From Nitrososphaeria archaeon (GTDB lineage: Archaea > Thermoproteota > Nitrososphaeria > JACIWG01): a stretch of 46,768 bases of DNA. The DNA lies in assembly GCA_026413865.1 (NCBI GenBank), contig JAOAKB010000010.1, forward strand, positions 1 to 46,768, written 5' to 3'. Every line of letters begins with the position of its first letter. Positions within the stretch are counted from its first letter, which is position 1. This document shows, piece after piece, positions 32,133-42,475 of this stretch. The notes beneath the pieces are model-generated. The model made no database searches, was not told where the DNA came from, and was given only the letters and a program-made list of their open reading frames with translations. The translations under genes were made by a program, and so were the position numbers.

Positions 32133-33875
32133 ATAGCCAAACTTTCTGGCGCTCAGGCCCTCATCGACTCTCTCAAAAAAGAAGGTGTTGAAGTAGTATT
32201 TGGACTTCCTGGTGGAGCAATACTACCAGTATATGACGTACTCTATGATTCAAATATAAGACATGTTCTTGTAAAGCATGAGCAATCTGCTGCCCATATG
32301 GCTGATGGGTATGCGAGAGTGAGTGGTAGACCTGGAGTCTGTATCGCTACTTCTGGACCTGGTGCAACTAACCTTGTTACAGGAATAGCAACAGCTTACA
32401 TGGATTCCTCTCCATTAATAGCTATAACTGGTCAAGTTGCAAAAGCAGCGATAGGAAAAGACGCTTTCCAAGAAGCAGATATTATAGGTATTACCACATC
32501 AATAACAAAATATAATTTTCAACCGAGAACTTGCTCCGAAATTCCTAATGTAGTAAAAATGGCTTTTCAGATTGCAACTTCTGGAAGGTTCGGCCCTGTA
32601 CTAATAGACCTGCCTAGGGATGTCCAAACTGAAGTAAACGAGATCATATTTTCAGATAATATTATATTTTCAAGATTAAAATATAATATGATACCTCATC
32701 CACTTCAAGTTGAAAAGGCAGTGAACTTACTCTTGAATGCTGAAAGACCTTTCATTCTAGCAGGGGGTGGTGTCATTGCCTCCAACGCTTCACAGCAACT
32801 TCTTGCTTTAGCTGAACTAATTATGGCTCCTGTTGCCACTACTTTGATGGGTAAAGGATGTTTTCCTGAAAACCATCCTCTTTCTTTAGGTGTTGTTGGC
32901 ATGCATGGAAGTTATGAAGCTAACAAGCTTATTCTTGAAGCTGATGTCTTACTTGCTGTAGGATGCAGATTTTCTGATAGGACTACATGTAATGTTTCAG
33001 AGTTTTGTCCAGACGCAAAAATAATACATGTTGACCTTGATGCCTCTGAAATAGGCAAGAATAGAAAGGTTGATGTTCCAATAGTAGGTGATGCTGGTGA
33101 AACTCTCTCAAAAATTTATGATGGTGTTGTTAAACGTTTATGTAGGAAGGAGGAAAGCGTTTGGCTTAATAGAATCGAAGAGATTAAGAGAGAAAGTGAA
33201 AATATTTACAGTAGTATTCAAGAAAATAACTTGACACCTATAAAAATTTTGAAGGAGTTAAGAGAAATATTACCAAATGACACCATTGTTACTACAGAAG
33301 TGGGCCAAAACCAGATGTGGGCTTCCCTCTACTTTAAAGCATTAAAGCCCAGAACTTTCATAACATCAGGTGGCCTTGGCACGATGGGCTTCGGTTTTCC
33401 AGCTTCTCTTGGTGCAAAGGTTGCAAAACCTGATACTCCTGTTTTGGATATTGCTGGAGATGGAAGTTTTATGATGACATCTAATATGCTTGTAACTTCT
33501 GTTAACGAAAATATTCCAGTAATGGTTGTTATCTTAAATAATTCTATGCTAGGCATGGTTGCACAATGGCAGAGACTCTTTTATAACAGAAGATATTCTG
33601 CTGTAAAGTTAGTTAATCCCGACTTTATTAAAATCAGTGAAGCATGCGGTGCAATTGGAATTCGTGTGGGGTCCTTGGAAGAGTTAAGAAGCGCTATTGG
33701 ACAAGCATTAAAAAATGAAGTTACAACAGTAATAGACATTCCAATTTCTCCGGAAGAAGACGTTTTCCCCATGGTTCCTCCTGGAAAAGGATTGAAGGAA
33801 ATGATATATAATGCTCTCAAAACATCTTCAATTTTGGCAAAAAAATCTGAGCGTTTAAAGGAGATGATAGACTAA
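32133..33875 (+). CDS. ilvB: Acetolactate synthase large subunit, apparent ATA start
   Basis: From ATA at 32133 the frame reads (M)AKLSGAQALIDSLKKEGV, the standard N-terminus of this family, giving 580 residues, normal length. An in-frame TAA immediately precedes ATA, so nothing further upstream is possible. The first ATG, at 32298, would delete 55 residues, including the catalytic Glu50 (VLVKHEQSA). Other motifs: VFGLPGGAILPVYD, ARVSGRPGVCIATSGPGATN, and the TPP motif GDGSFMMTSNML...NNSMLGMV. The enzyme condenses pyruvate with pyruvate or 2-oxobutyrate for Val/Leu/Ile. ilvN follows with no gap. A dedicated Shine-Dalgarno supports the ATA start; a sequence error (ATG to ATA) is the alternative. 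Confidence 0.93.
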   Translation: MAKLSGAQALIDSLKKEGVEVVFGLPGGAILPVYDVLYDSNIRHVLVKHEQSAAHMADGYARVSGRPGVCIATSGPGATNLVTGIATAYMDSSPLIAITGQVAKAAIGKDAFQEADIIGITTSITKYNFQPRTCSEIPNVVKMAFQIATSGRFGPVLIDLPRDVQTEVNEIIFSDNIIFSRLKYNMIPHPLQVEKAVNLLLNAERPFILAGGGVIASNASQQLLALAELIMAPVATTLMGKGCFPENHPLSLGVVGMHGSYEANKLILEADVLLAVGCRFSDRTTCNVSEFCPDAKIIHVDLDASEIGKNRKVDVPIVGDAGETLSKIYDGVVKRLCRKEESVWLNRIEEIKRESENIYSSIQENNLTPIKILKELREILPNDTIVTTEVGQNQMWASLYFKALKPRTFITSGGLGTMGFGFPASLGAKVAKPDTPVLDIAGDGSFMMTSNMLVTSVNENIPVMVVILNNSMLGMVAQWQRLFYNRRYSAVKLVNPDFIKISEACGAIGIRVGSLEELRSAIGQALKNEVTTVIDIPISPEEDVFPMVPPGKGLKEMIYNALKTSSILAKKSERLKEMID

Positions 33876-34382
33876 ATGTCTAACTCTGTAAATAATAAAG
33901 AGGATAATTATATTGTCTCTATATTAGTTGAAAACAAGCCAGGTGTCCTGTATAGGATCTCAAATCTTTTTAGGCGTAGAAACTTTAACATAGAAAGTAT
34001 CTCTGTAGGTCCTACGGAGAAGAAAGAGTTTTCGAGGATGACGATAACTTTAAATGGTGATGATGCAACTGTTGAGCAGTTGGTTAAACAGCTGGCAAAA
34101 ATAATAGATGTGGTAAAAATATCTCTTCTTAATCCAAGAAATACAATTTTGAGAGAACTTGCTTTAATTAAATTATATGCTAAAGATTCAAGGGCTCGTT
34201 CTGACATACTAAATTATGCACAAATTTTTAAAGGTAAGATAGTTGATACTACAGAAGATGCAATGACCATCGAAGTTGTAGGTACACCTGAGAAGATAAA
34301 CGCTTTCATAAAAATCGCTTCATCTTTTGGAATTAAAGAGATGGTTAGAACTGGATTAACAGCATTAGAGAGGGGTGGCTAA
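33876..34382 (+). CDS. ilvN: Acetolactate synthase regulatory subunit
   Basis: A 168-residue ACT-domain protein: YIVSILVENKPGVLYRISNLFRRRNFNIESISVGPTE is the N-terminal ACT half, and RELALIKLYA begins the C-terminal ALS_ss domain. It binds the catalytic subunit and usually mediates valine feedback. The ATG directly follows the ilvB TAA, and its own TAA directly precedes the ilvC ATG, so the three are translationally coupled. Confidence 0.94.
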   Translation: MSNSVNNKEDNYIVSILVENKPGVLYRISNLFRRRNFNIESISVGPTEKKEFSRMTITLNGDDATVEQLVKQLAKIIDVVKISLLNPRNTILRELALIKLYAKDSRARSDILNYAQIFKGKIVDTTEDAMTIEVVGTPEKINAFIKIASSFGIKEMVRTGLTALERGG

Positions 34383-35372
34383 ATGGCTAAAATATACTAT
34401 GATAATGATGCAGATTTAAAAGTTTTGGAAGGTAAAAAGATTGCTATAATAGGCTATGGAAGTCAAGGTCGTGCACAAGCCTTAAACTTAAGAGATTCCG
34501 GAATAAATGTAATCCTAGGATTAAGAGAAAACGGTCTTTCTTGGAAGAAGGCTATAGAGGATGGGTTTAAACCATATCCAATAAAAAAGGCTGCAGAGGA
34601 AGGGGACATAGTGCACATGCTTATACCCGACCTAGAACAACCTCAAGTCTATACCACTCAGATTGAACAAGCCTTAAGTGAAGGAAAAACATTAGCCTTC
34701 TCTCATGGTTTTAATATATACTACAAGCTCATTATTCCTCCTGAATATGTTGATGTTATTATGGTTGCGCCAAAAAGTCCTGGAAAAAGTATGAGAGAAG
34801 CGTATATGAAAGGGTTTGGTGTACCTGCGCTCATTGCTGTTGAACAAGATTATACTGGTAAAGGCAAGGAAACTGCTTTAGCAATATGTAAAGGGTTAGG
34901 CTGTACTAAAGCAGGTGTTCTTGAAACATCATTTAAGGAAGAGACTGAAACAGATCTTTTCGGTGAACAGGCTGTTCTTGTTGGAGGCCTTATGAGCCTA
35001 ATAAATACAGGTTTCCAAGTTCTTGTAGAAGAAGGCTATCAGCCTGAATTAGCGTATTTTGAAGTTTGTAATGAAATGAAGCTTATAATGGACTTGGTCT
35101 ATCAAAGTGGTTTTATTGGTATGCTAAATGGTATATCTGATACAGCAAAATATGGTGGTATAACAGTAGGTCCAAAGGTTATAGATGGACATGTGAGAGA
35201 GAATATGAAGAATATTTTGAAGGCTATTCAAAATGGTGATTTTGCTAAAGAATGGGTTGGTGCACCTGAAGAAAGTCGTCGCAGACTCAATTCTCTAATG
35301 GAAAATGTATCAAAATATGATATAGAAAGGGTTGGAAAATTGATAAGAAAAATGGCCGGGATTGAAAAATGA
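34383..35372 (+). CDS. ilvC: Ketol-acid reductoisomerase, class I
   Basis: A 329-residue KARI that isomerises and reduces acetolactate or acetohydroxybutyrate. The Rossmann motif is [32 protein letters not shown] and [12 protein letters not shown] (metal Asp/Glu), with [17 protein letters not shown], are class I signatures. The loop after strand 2 (GLRENGLSW) determines cofactor preference; the Arg and Ser favour NADPH. The stop overlaps the leuA ATG (ATGA). Confidence 0.96.
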   Translation: MAKIYYDNDADLKVLEGKKIAIIGYGSQGRAQALNLRDSGINVILGLRENGLSWKKAIEDGFKPYPIKKAAEEGDIVHMLIPDLEQPQVYTTQIEQALSEGKTLAFSHGFNIYYKLIIPPEYVDVIMVAPKSPGKSMREAYMKGFGVPALIAVEQDYTGKGKETALAICKGLGCTKAGVLETSFKEETETDLFGEQAVLVGGLMSLINTGFQVLVEEGYQPELAYFEVCNEMKLIMDLVYQSGFIGMLNGISDTAKYGGITVGPKVIDGHVRENMKNILKAIQNGDFAKEWVGAPEESRRRLNSLMENVSKYDIERVGKLIRKMAGIEK

Positions 35373-36889
35373 ACTTTTATAAATATGTTGAAATTTTTGA
35401 TACAACATTAAGAGACGGTGAACAGACACCAGGTGTGTCACTGACCCCACAAGAAAAGCTTGAAATTGCTAAACAGCTTGATAGGCTTGGTGTGGACGCC
35501 ATAGAAGCTGGTTTCCCAATAGCTTCACAAGGCGAAAGGGATGCAGTTAAGCTTATTGTTAAAGAGGGACTAAATGCTGAAGTGTACGCTCTTGCAAGAG
35601 TAAACAAGAACGATATTGATGCAGCCCTATCATGCGATATAAAAAATATACACTTGTTTATAGCAACATCTGACATCCATCTAACTTACAAGCTAAAAAT
35701 GTCACGTGAACAAGCAGTAGAAAAGGCTGTCGAAGGTGTTGAATATGCTAAAGCTCATGGGCTTAATATAGAGTTTTCTGCAGAAGATGCTACAAGATCT
35801 GACCTAGAATATCTGAAAAAAGTGTATAAGTTTGTAGTTGAAGCTGGAGCGAACCGAATTGATATACCTGATACTGTGGGTGTAATGACACCTTCAAAAA
35901 TATCAAATATAGTCAAGGAAGTTAAATGTGTTGTTAATGTTCCAGTAAGTGTACACTGCCATAACGACTTTGGACTAGCAGTAGCCAACACAATTGCGGC
36001 TATTGAAGCAGGCGCAGAAAGAGCTCATGTAACAGTGAATGGGATAGGGGAACGTGCTGGGAATGCTGCCCTAGAGGAAGTTGTTATATCACTTTACTCT
36101 CTTTACGGTATAAAAACTAGGATAAATACTCAACTCATATATTCCACTTCAAAGCTTGTTTCACAGCTTACCGGTATAATGATTCCACCAAATAAGGCCA
36201 TTGTCGGCGATAATGCTTTCGGGCATGAATCAGGAATACATACTCATGGCGTTCTCTCTATGCCACTTACTTATGAGCCTATAAATCCTGAACTTGTTGG
36301 TAGAAAGAGATGGATTCAAGCTGGAAAGCATGCTGGAGCCCATGGTATTCTGGCAAAATTACATGAGATGGGCTGGCAACCTACAGAAGAGCAATTGAAG
36401 GCTATAACCAATAGAGTTAAAGAGTTGGGTGATAAGGGTAAAACTGTTACAGATACGGATCTTGTAGCAATTGCTAGGTCAATAATAGGAAGAGGTTCAG
36501 AAGAAAAGGTCATAGACCTTCTAGATTTAGCTGTCATGACGGGATTCAAAGTTGTTCCAACAGCATCAGTAAAGCTTGTTCTTGAAGGAAAAGAGTATAT
36601 TGCAGCCGAAACTGGGGTTGGGCCTGTTGATGCTGCAGTAAAAGCGATACAGAAGGTTACAGATAATCTAGCAAACATAAGGTTAAAAGAATATCGTCTT
36701 GAAGCGATTACAGGAGGTTCAGACGCTCTTGCTGAAGTCATTGTAAAAGTTGAAGATAGGGAAGGTAACATTATGTCTGCAAGGGCTGCAGGAGAGGATA
36801 TTGTTATAGCAAGTGTTGAAGCAATGATAAATGGTATAAACGAAATACTTAGAAGAAGAAAGAGGCTACAAACTGATGTAAGCCAATAA
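35369..36889 (+). CDS. leuA: 2-isopropylmalate synthase (or citramalate synthase)
   Basis: A 506-residue HMGL-family synthase: [16 protein letters not shown], metal site [30 protein letters not shown] and [15 protein letters not shown], plus the C-terminal LeuA allosteric domain from about residue 375 ([21 protein letters not shown]). IPMS condenses 2-ketoisovalerate with acetyl-CoA for leucine; archaeal citramalate synthases (pyruvate acceptor, isoleucine) look very similar. LeuCD downstream suits either. No threonine deaminase is in the window. leuA symbol used provisionally. Confidence 0.85.
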   Translation: MNFYKYVEIFDTTLRDGEQTPGVSLTPQEKLEIAKQLDRLGVDAIEAGFPIASQGERDAVKLIVKEGLNAEVYALARVNKNDIDAALSCDIKNIHLFIATSDIHLTYKLKMSREQAVEKAVEGVEYAKAHGLNIEFSAEDATRSDLEYLKKVYKFVVEAGANRIDIPDTVGVMTPSKISNIVKEVKCVVNVPVSVHCHNDFGLAVANTIAAIEAGAERAHVTVNGIGERAGNAALEEVVISLYSLYGIKTRINTQLIYSTSKLVSQLTGIMIPPNKAIVGDNAFGHESGIHTHGVLSMPLTYEPINPELVGRKRWIQAGKHAGAHGILAKLHEMGWQPTEEQLKAITNRVKELGDKGKTVTDTDLVAIARSIIGRGSEEKVIDLLDLAVMTGFKVVPTASVKLVLEGKEYIAAETGVGPVDAAVKAIQKVTDNLANIRLKEYRLEAITGGSDALAEVIVKVEDREGNIMSARAAGEDIVIASVEAMINGINEILRRRKRLQTDVSQ

Positions 36890-36901
36890 AGTGTTTTGAA
36901 G

Positions 36902-38167
36902 ATGAATATTATTGAAAAAATATTAGCAAAAGCTTCTGGCAAAAGGGAAGTTGTACCAGGCGAGATAGTGGAAGCAAACATAGATTGTGCTATGGTAAAC
37001 GAAATAACAGGGCATCTATCAATAAGATATCTTCAAGAGCTTGGTATAGAAAAAGTTTGGGACTCTGATAAAATAGTTATGGTAATCGATCATACAGTAC
37101 CCGCAGCAAGTGTAGAAGCAGCTGAACTCCATAAAATCATGCGAAGATTTGCAAGATCACAGAATATAAAATATTTTTATGATATTGGATTCGGAGGCAT
37201 AGCTCATCAGGTTATGGTCGAAAAAGGGCATGTTGTTCCAGGAAATGTTATAGTAGGTGCTGATTCACACACATGCACATATGGCGCTCTTGGAGCATTT
37301 GCTACTGGGATCGGTTCAACTGAAATGGCTGCCGTGTTCATAAAAGGTAAACTTTGGTTTAAGGTTCCAAAGGTTATCAGAATATATGTGGAAGGAAGTT
37401 TTAAAGAATATGTTACTGCAAAAGACCTTTTTTTGAAGATTGCAGAAATTTTAGGGGAAAATGGTGCAAACTATAGGGGCCTAGAATTTGGGGGTCCAAC
37501 AGTAGCAAGCATGAATATAGCTGAAAGGATGACCATATGTAATATGGCTATAGAAGTCGGTGCAAAAACAGGAATTGTTGAAGCAGATGAGAAAACATTG
37601 GCGTATCTAAAATATAGGACAAACAAGAGCTTCCAAATAATAAAAAGTGATGACAAAAACTCATACGAGCGTTCTCTGGAAGTAGACGTGTCAAACCTTC
37701 CACCTCTAGTAGCCTGTCCAGATTCTGTAGCTAACGTTAAACCAGTTTCTGAAGTTGAAGGAATTGAAGTGGATCAAGTGTTTATAGGCTCCTGTACTAA
37801 TGGTAGACTTGAGGATCTAAAGATTGTTGCAAAAATATTAAAAGGGAAAAAGATAAAGAATGGAACTAGACTAGTAATTGTTCCAGCCTCACAGGAGGTT
37901 TATCTTGAAGCACTTAAGGAAGGCTTGATTGAAACATTTATATCTTCTGGTGCAATTGTAGCAAATCCAACATGTGGTGCATGTTATGGAGGCCATATAG
38001 GTGTACTTGCTTCAGATGAAGTATGTGTTAGTACAACCAACAGAAACTTTATTGGAAGAATGGGTAGTCCCAAGTCTAAGGTCTACCTGGCATCTCCTGC
38101 TACTGCGGCTGCATCTGCACTAGAAGGTAAGATAAAGGATCCAACAACATTAAGGTGGGCTAGTTGA
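36902..38167 (+). CDS. leuC: 3-isopropylmalate dehydratase large subunit (aconitase family)
   Basis: About 421 residues, the archaeal two-subunit type. Cluster ligands are in [13 protein letters not shown] and [39 protein letters not shown] is conserved. It isomerises 2- to 3-isopropylmalate (or citramalate analogues) with LeuD. A TTG at 36896 is in frame, but the ATG at 36902 gives [13 protein letters not shown], the usual start. The TGA overlaps the leuD TTG (TTGA). Confidence 0.92.
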   Translation: MNIIEKILAKASGKREVVPGEIVEANIDCAMVNEITGHLSIRYLQELGIEKVWDSDKIVMVIDHTVPAASVEAAELHKIMRRFARSQNIKYFYDIGFGGIAHQVMVEKGHVVPGNVIVGADSHTCTYGALGAFATGIGSTEMAAVFIKGKLWFKVPKVIRIYVEGSFKEYVTAKDLFLKIAEILGENGANYRGLEFGGPTVASMNIAERMTICNMAIEVGAKTGIVEADEKTLAYLKYRTNKSFQIIKSDDKNSYERSLEVDVSNLPPLVACPDSVANVKPVSEVEGIEVDQVFIGSCTNGRLEDLKIVAKILKGKKIKNGTRLVIVPASQEVYLEALKEGLIETFISSGAIVANPTCGACYGGHIGVLASDEVCVSTTNRNFIGRMGSPKSKVYLASPATAAASALEGKIKDPTTLRWAS

Positions 38168-38655
38168 AGATTTATGGAAAGGTTCTCAAATATGGTGATA
38201 ATATTAATACAGACCTAATTATACCAGGAAAATATTTGACTTTAACAGATCCACATGAGATGGCAAAGCATGCAATGGAAGGTATAGACTCTTCATTTAC
38301 TGAAAAGTGTAAGGATTCTATAATCGTGGCTGGAGAAAATTTTGGATGTGGTTCTAGTAGGGAACAGGCTCCACTGGCATTAAAATATGCTGGAGTTAAG
38401 TGTGTTATTGCAAAATCTTTTGCAAGAATATTTTATAGAAATGCTATAAACATAGGTCTTCCAGCAATTGAATGTGAAACCTTCTGGGATAAGGTTCAAG
38501 AGGGCGACATGATTGAAGTGGACCTTGAAAACGGGATTCTAACAATATCGGATAAAAATGTTAAAGTTAAAGCTCAGCCACTGCCAAAGTTCATGCTTGA
38601 TATTCTAGAGGAAGGAGGCTTACTTAATCTTTTGAAAAAGCAGACTAGAAAATGA
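38164..38655 (+). CDS. leuD: 3-isopropylmalate dehydratase small subunit
   Basis: A 163-residue LeuD with [15 protein letters not shown] and [12 protein letters not shown]. It starts at TTG, overlapping the leuC stop. The substrate-loop motif after Gly-Lys reads YLTL, whereas methanogen isopropylmalate isomerase has YLRT and homoaconitase YLVY (established by mutagenesis in Methanocaldococcus). So specificity is not settled by sequence. The stop overlaps pheA (ATGA). Confidence 0.9.
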   Translation: MKIYGKVLKYGDNINTDLIIPGKYLTLTDPHEMAKHAMEGIDSSFTEKCKDSIIVAGENFGCGSSREQAPLALKYAGVKCVIAKSFARIFYRNAINIGLPAIECETFWDKVQEGDMIEVDLENGILTISDKNVKVKAQPLPKFMLDILEEGGLLNLLKKQTRK

Positions 38656-39503
38656 ATAATAAAAACTTTTACAATAGTTTAAATGAAATTAAAGTTTCAT
38701 TTCAAGGAGAAAGAGGTGCCTATAGTGAGGAGGCAGCATACAAGTTTTTTGGGAACAAAATTAAACTAAGACCATGTAAAGAACTTTCAGAAGTCTTCGA
38801 AAGTGTCGCCTCTAATGAAAGCGATTACGGTATTGTACCAGTTGAAAATTCTTTAGAAGGAATCGTTAATCAGGCATATGACCTACTACTATCATCTCCA
38901 CTAAAAATATGTGGTGAAATAATATTAAGAATAGTACATTGTCTAATAGCTCATCCTACTGCAGACATTAATTCGATAAAGGCTGTATATTCACATCCAC
39001 AAGCTCTTGCACAATGTAAAAATTTTCTAAAAAAATTAGGTTGCAAAGTTATACCCTTTTTTGACACGGCTGGCAGCATTAAAATGATAAAAGAAGAAAA
39101 AGCTTATGATGCTGCTGCAATTGCAGGAAAGAGAGCTGCAGAAATATATCAAATGAAAGTCTTAGTAGAAGGAATAGAGGACCAACCAAATAACTATACA
39201 AGATTCTTTGTCCTCTCAAAGAACGATTCCCCTCCAACGGGAGATGATAAAACTTCAATAGTATTTTCAGTAAAACATGTTCCTGGTGCTCTCTATCACG
39301 CTCTGGAAGAGTTTGCCATAAGAAACATTAACTTAACAAAGATTGAGTCTAGACCTACAAGAATTGCTCCATGGGAATACAACTTTTATCTAGACTTCGA
39401 AGGCCACATTAGTGAAGAAAGATGTAAGAATGCTATAGATGGTTTAAAAAGAAAATCCATTTTTATAAAGGTCTTAGGATCCTATCCAAAAGCTAAGCCA
39501 TAA
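38652..39503 (+). CDS. pheA: Prephenate dehydratase
   Basis: A 283-residue PheA, converting prephenate to phenylpyruvate. [47 protein letters not shown] and NYTRFFVLS form the catalytic domain. A C-terminal ACT domain ([37 protein letters not shown]) should bind Phe as feedback inhibitor. It is the last gene of a branched-chain operon rather than the aro operon, tied in by an ATGA overlap with leuD. There is no fused chorismate mutase. Confidence 0.95.
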   Translation: MNNKNFYNSLNEIKVSFQGERGAYSEEAAYKFFGNKIKLRPCKELSEVFESVASNESDYGIVPVENSLEGIVNQAYDLLLSSPLKICGEIILRIVHCLIAHPTADINSIKAVYSHPQALAQCKNFLKKLGCKVIPFFDTAGSIKMIKEEKAYDAAAIAGKRAAEIYQMKVLVEGIEDQPNNYTRFFVLSKNDSPPTGDDKTSIVFSVKHVPGALYHALEEFAIRNINLTKIESRPTRIAPWEYNFYLDFEGHISEERCKNAIDGLKRKSIFIKVLGSYPKAKP

Positions 39504-39644
39504 GGAATTCAACAAATAGCGTCTTAAATCCGTTCAAATATTAAAAAATGATTTAAGTTAAGCAAAAAATAAATTTATTTTACAATTTTTATAGCAAAAT
39601 AAATTAATAGTTTCCTAAAATATTTCCCAATTTAATGGAAAAGA

Positions 39645-39702
39645 TTAAAATATTTATGTTGCTGCAATGATTTATATGATAGAAACACCAAGATATCTTG
39701 GT
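39645..39702 (+). promoter_or_regulatory. Promoter and start-site palindrome of the UxaE-like gene
   Basis: TTAAAATATTTAT at 39645-39657 is a TATA-like element placing the transcript start at about 39675, next to the ATG at 39676. Just inside the gene is a perfect 16-base palindrome, ACCAAGATATCTTGGT (39687-39702), encoding TPRYLG. It could be an operator below the start site, like the dyads at 42.5-42.65 kb, or a coding coincidence. Confidence 0.4.
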
Positions 39703-41118
39703 CCAATACCTCATCCCGCAATCGGTGTTCGTATGCCAAGAATTTTTCTCGAAGGAATACTTACAGCGTTTAAAGAACGGAACACCGCAGGAGGGCTAAT
39801 GCTATCCTATGGTAGAGAAACAGCTCCACAATATGTAATAAACTCTAAACCTGGAACCTATGACATAACCTTAGGCCATACTGGTGTTTCAATAAAAGAG
39901 TATATTATGGAAAGTGTTTCTGCGGCAAGAAAAAAGAATGTGGTTGTAGAAATTGAGGCAGATCATTTGATAATAGGCTCTTCCTTACAAGCAGTTCAGA
40001 GACTATACGAATCACGTGAAAACATAATTCTAGATGATGAAATAGTCGAATATTCTATGGAATACAATAGGCGGGCAATAGATGAGGCTGTTGAAACAGG
40101 TTATGTGAACACATTCACTGTAGACGCGACTAGTCTAATAGATTATAAGGTAATGGAATATCCTAAGGAAAAGGTTTACGAGCTTTTTGAGGAAAGAATT
40201 AGCGATGGTAAAGAGTTGCTTAAAAGGTATGTTAACAAAAATTTTCTCTTTAGCTGGATAAACGGTAAACTATACAAGGTAAACTTCACCGAAGTTGAAG
40301 TAATGAGAATTGCTTTAGCCTTCGACAAAAACTTGAAGGCTACAAAAAAACTGTACTCTTATATTGAAAAGAAAATGGATGGAAAACCTTTTGGATTCGA
40401 GATAGCCTTAGATGAAATTCCAATTTATACTGGTAAAGAGCTTATCATATACTTAGACATGTGGAAATCAATGGGCACACATATAGACTTTATAGCACCA
40501 TACATTGGGTTTAGAAAAAGGGAAGACTATACAGGAAATCTTGAAGAACTTGAAAGTAGACTAAATTTTTTGGCTGCAATAGCACATGGATTTGGATGCA
40601 TGCTTTCCATACATTCTGGAAGCGGTCTAACGCCATACACTGGAAAAGGTGAAGGTGTATACAATTCAATACTTAAAGCAACAGCAGGTTATGTAAAATA
40701 TAAGATTTCAGGGATATATTTTGAACTACTTCTAGAACTTTTAGCAAACTCCAAAGAGACTAGGCATAGAAAGTTTTTTGAAAAAGTATTCGATAACGTT
40801 AAAGAATATATTGAAGAGCAGATAAAACTGAATACACCTTTTGCTAGTGCAGGATTAAAAGAAAAATATAGTATATATTTAGAAAATTTGAGAAAAGGCT
40901 TATGCAAAGAAAGAGATAGTAGAGCAGACTTTTTCAGACATTATTCCTTCATAGCATTAAACCTAAGGGACTCTTCGGGCAGAAGGTATATAAAGGAAAC
41001 ATTAGAGAACCTTTACCAAAATGATAAAGAATTTAAGATACAAGTGGATCAAGAAGTCAAAGCACTAACATTAAGATTAATAGATGGTCTAAACTATTCA
41101 AACAACATTAAAGGTTAA
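39676..41118 (+). CDS. UxaE-like (tagaturonate epimerase family) protein
   Basis: About 480 residues. The pattern FGFEIALDEIPIYTGKEL, DFIAPYIGFRKREDYTGNLEELESRLNFLAAIAHGFG and MLSIHSGSGLTPY, then the ATAGYVKYKISG block, matches my knowledge of the UxaE tagaturonate epimerase family first described in Thermotoga (TM0440), which interconverts tagaturonate and fructuronate. The conserved Glu, Asp, His and Ser-Gly-Ser positions look intact. The frame opens at 39667, but promoter spacing favours ATG 39676 (MIETPRYLGP). Neighbours include an FGGY-family protein and a sugar ABC transporter, consistent with sugar-acid metabolism. Substrate not proven. Confidence 0.65.
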   Translation: MIETPRYLGPIPHPAIGVRMPRIFLEGILTAFKERNTAGGLMLSYGRETAPQYVINSKPGTYDITLGHTGVSIKEYIMESVSAARKKNVVVEIEADHLIIGSSLQAVQRLYESRENIILDDEIVEYSMEYNRRAIDEAVETGYVNTFTVDATSLIDYKVMEYPKEKVYELFEERISDGKELLKRYVNKNFLFSWINGKLYKVNFTEVEVMRIALAFDKNLKATKKLYSYIEKKMDGKPFGFEIALDEIPIYTGKELIIYLDMWKSMGTHIDFIAPYIGFRKREDYTGNLEELESRLNFLAAIAHGFGCMLSIHSGSGLTPYTGKGEGVYNSILKATAGYVKYKISGIYFELLLELLANSKETRHRKFFEKVFDNVKEYIEEQIKLNTPFASAGLKEKYSIYLENLRKGLCKERDSRADFFRHYSFIALNLRDSSGRRYIKETLENLYQNDKEFKIQVDQEVKALTLRLIDGLNYSNNIKG

Positions 41119-41303
41119 AGCCATCAAAATATTTAAAAATTGTTTTTACCTAATCATGAAAAATTATATAAAAAAATTTTATTTACAAACATGTTATTGT
41201 CTATATTAGAATTTTACTATTTAATTGTTAGCTCAATAATTAATAGTGAACTAGTTAAAAATTCCATAATAAAATCTTTTTCTCATTATATATTTTAAGC
41301 ATA

Positions 41304-41735
41304 TTACCTACAAATCTTTAGCTCTAAGAGTAAATTCTTTACAATATTTAAAACATAATTTGCATCCGATAACGCTTTCTGTGCATCTTTTTCACCAAAT
41401 ATTTCTGCAGCTGTTTTACCAACTGCCTCCATTCCGTAAAGGCTTGGACTTCTTTTATCTGCCAATTCTCTTGAAATTTCACTAACCTTCTCTATCTCCC
41501 TTTTAAACCATTCAGGAAACCTATCTTTAACAGCCTTTAATATCCTACTCATGTCATGTTCCTTAGGATATTCTACACCTACTGCTCTCAAAGCAGCCTT
41601 TAAAGAAAGCTCGACACATTCTTGACTATATCTAACAACATCAGGATATGATTTTTCTGAATAGGCAAGTTCTGCACTCTTAACCCTGATTATTGCTCTC
41701 TTAAAATAGTCTTCTGCTAGCTTTGCTAAATTCAT
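41304..41735 (-). CDS. HEPN-domain protein
   Basis: A 143-residue, all-helical HEPN protein (YFKRAIIRVKSAELAYSEKSYPDVVRYSQECVELSLKAALRAVG is the classical first half). It overlaps the end of the nucleotidyltransferase gene by four bases (ATGA), forming a HEPN/MNT pair. The RxxxxxxH RNase motif of active HepT toxins is not visible in the usual place, where this protein has KRSPSLYGMEA. It may thus be a non-catalytic HEPN that only binds its partner. Confidence 0.78.
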   Translation of the reverse strand: MNLAKLAEDYFKRAIIRVKSAELAYSEKSYPDVVRYSQECVELSLKAALRAVGVEYPKEHDMSRILKAVKDRFPEWFKREIEKVSEISRELADKRSPSLYGMEAVGKTAAEIFGEKDAQKALSDANYVLNIVKNLLLELKICR

Positions 41736-42475
41736 AACTCTATTTCCCTCACCATATCAGGCGCTGGGCTTAGAATCCAGTACCAGCTTCCATCCGGTTC
41801 CTCAAACCTTTTAGCCCCAATCTTTTCAAGCTTCTTCCTAACTTCCTCTATCTTATTAGACATTATATTATTCTTATCATATATTATTATCGCATCTTTA
41901 ACCATATCCAAATAAAATGGGTGCGTTATATTAGTCTCTCGCTCATCAATTAAAAGTATATCTAAATCCGCATAAATACCATAATTCTTCCATAAATAGA
42001 TTATAATATCATCCATTAACTTGAAAGAAACAATCTCATGTATGATACTTGTTCTCTCACTGTAACTTTCAGGTAACTCTTTTGCCACAACAAGCAAGTC
42101 TATATCACTCTCAGGCTTAGCTGTACCCTTAGAAAGTGAACCAAACAAAACTATAGACTCCAACCTGGACCCCAATACTTCAAACAATCTGGCCACACAA
42201 AGCTCAAGCACAGGCAATCTATCCCTCTGCTTTATCTTATTCCTCCAAACAAAACCAGAAGCCTCCATCAAAGCCACAAACGGATGCACAACCCTATAAA
42301 CACCTCTCTCTACCCTATCAACCCAACCATACTCACACATCCTATATAATAAAAGAGAAATATTAATATCATCCAAAACCAATTTTGCATCCTCTACTCT
42401 AAAAGGAGTAAAACTAAAAAATGAAAATAAAGCAAAATATTTGTCGGTTAACCAATTAGGTAAAGACCTAACCAT
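41732..42475 (-). CDS. MNT nucleotidyltransferase with N-terminal winged helix
   Basis: A 247-residue protein. The first 80 residues look like a winged-helix domain (RVEDAKLVLDDINISLLLYRMCEYGWVDRVERGVYRVV), similar to AbiEi-type antitoxin HTHs. Residues 108-130 carry the MNT core: VLFGS (Gly112, Ser113) and SDIDLLV (Asp124, Asp126); ADLDILLID near 180 may supply the third acid. MNT antitoxins of HEPN systems can AMPylate their HEPN partner. The promoter is probably leaderless. The start lies on a 19-base repeat shared with the divergent FGGY gene. Confidence 0.8.
   Translation of the reverse strand: MVRSLPNWLTDKYFALFSFFSFTPFRVEDAKLVLDDINISLLLYRMCEYGWVDRVERGVYRVVHPFVALMEASGFVWRNKIKQRDRLPVLELCVARLFEVLGSRLESIVLFGSLSKGTAKPESDIDLLVVAKELPESYSERTSIIHEIVSFKLMDDIIIYLWKNYGIYADLDILLIDERETNITHPFYLDMVKDAIIIYDKNNIMSNKIEEVRKKLEKIGAKRFEEPDGSWYWILSPAPDMVREIEL

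Noticed and set aside
32298-33875. ilvB beginning at the first ATG
   Set aside because: This would remove 55 conserved residues including the catalytic Glu; the frame upstream is open and behind a strong Shine-Dalgarno.
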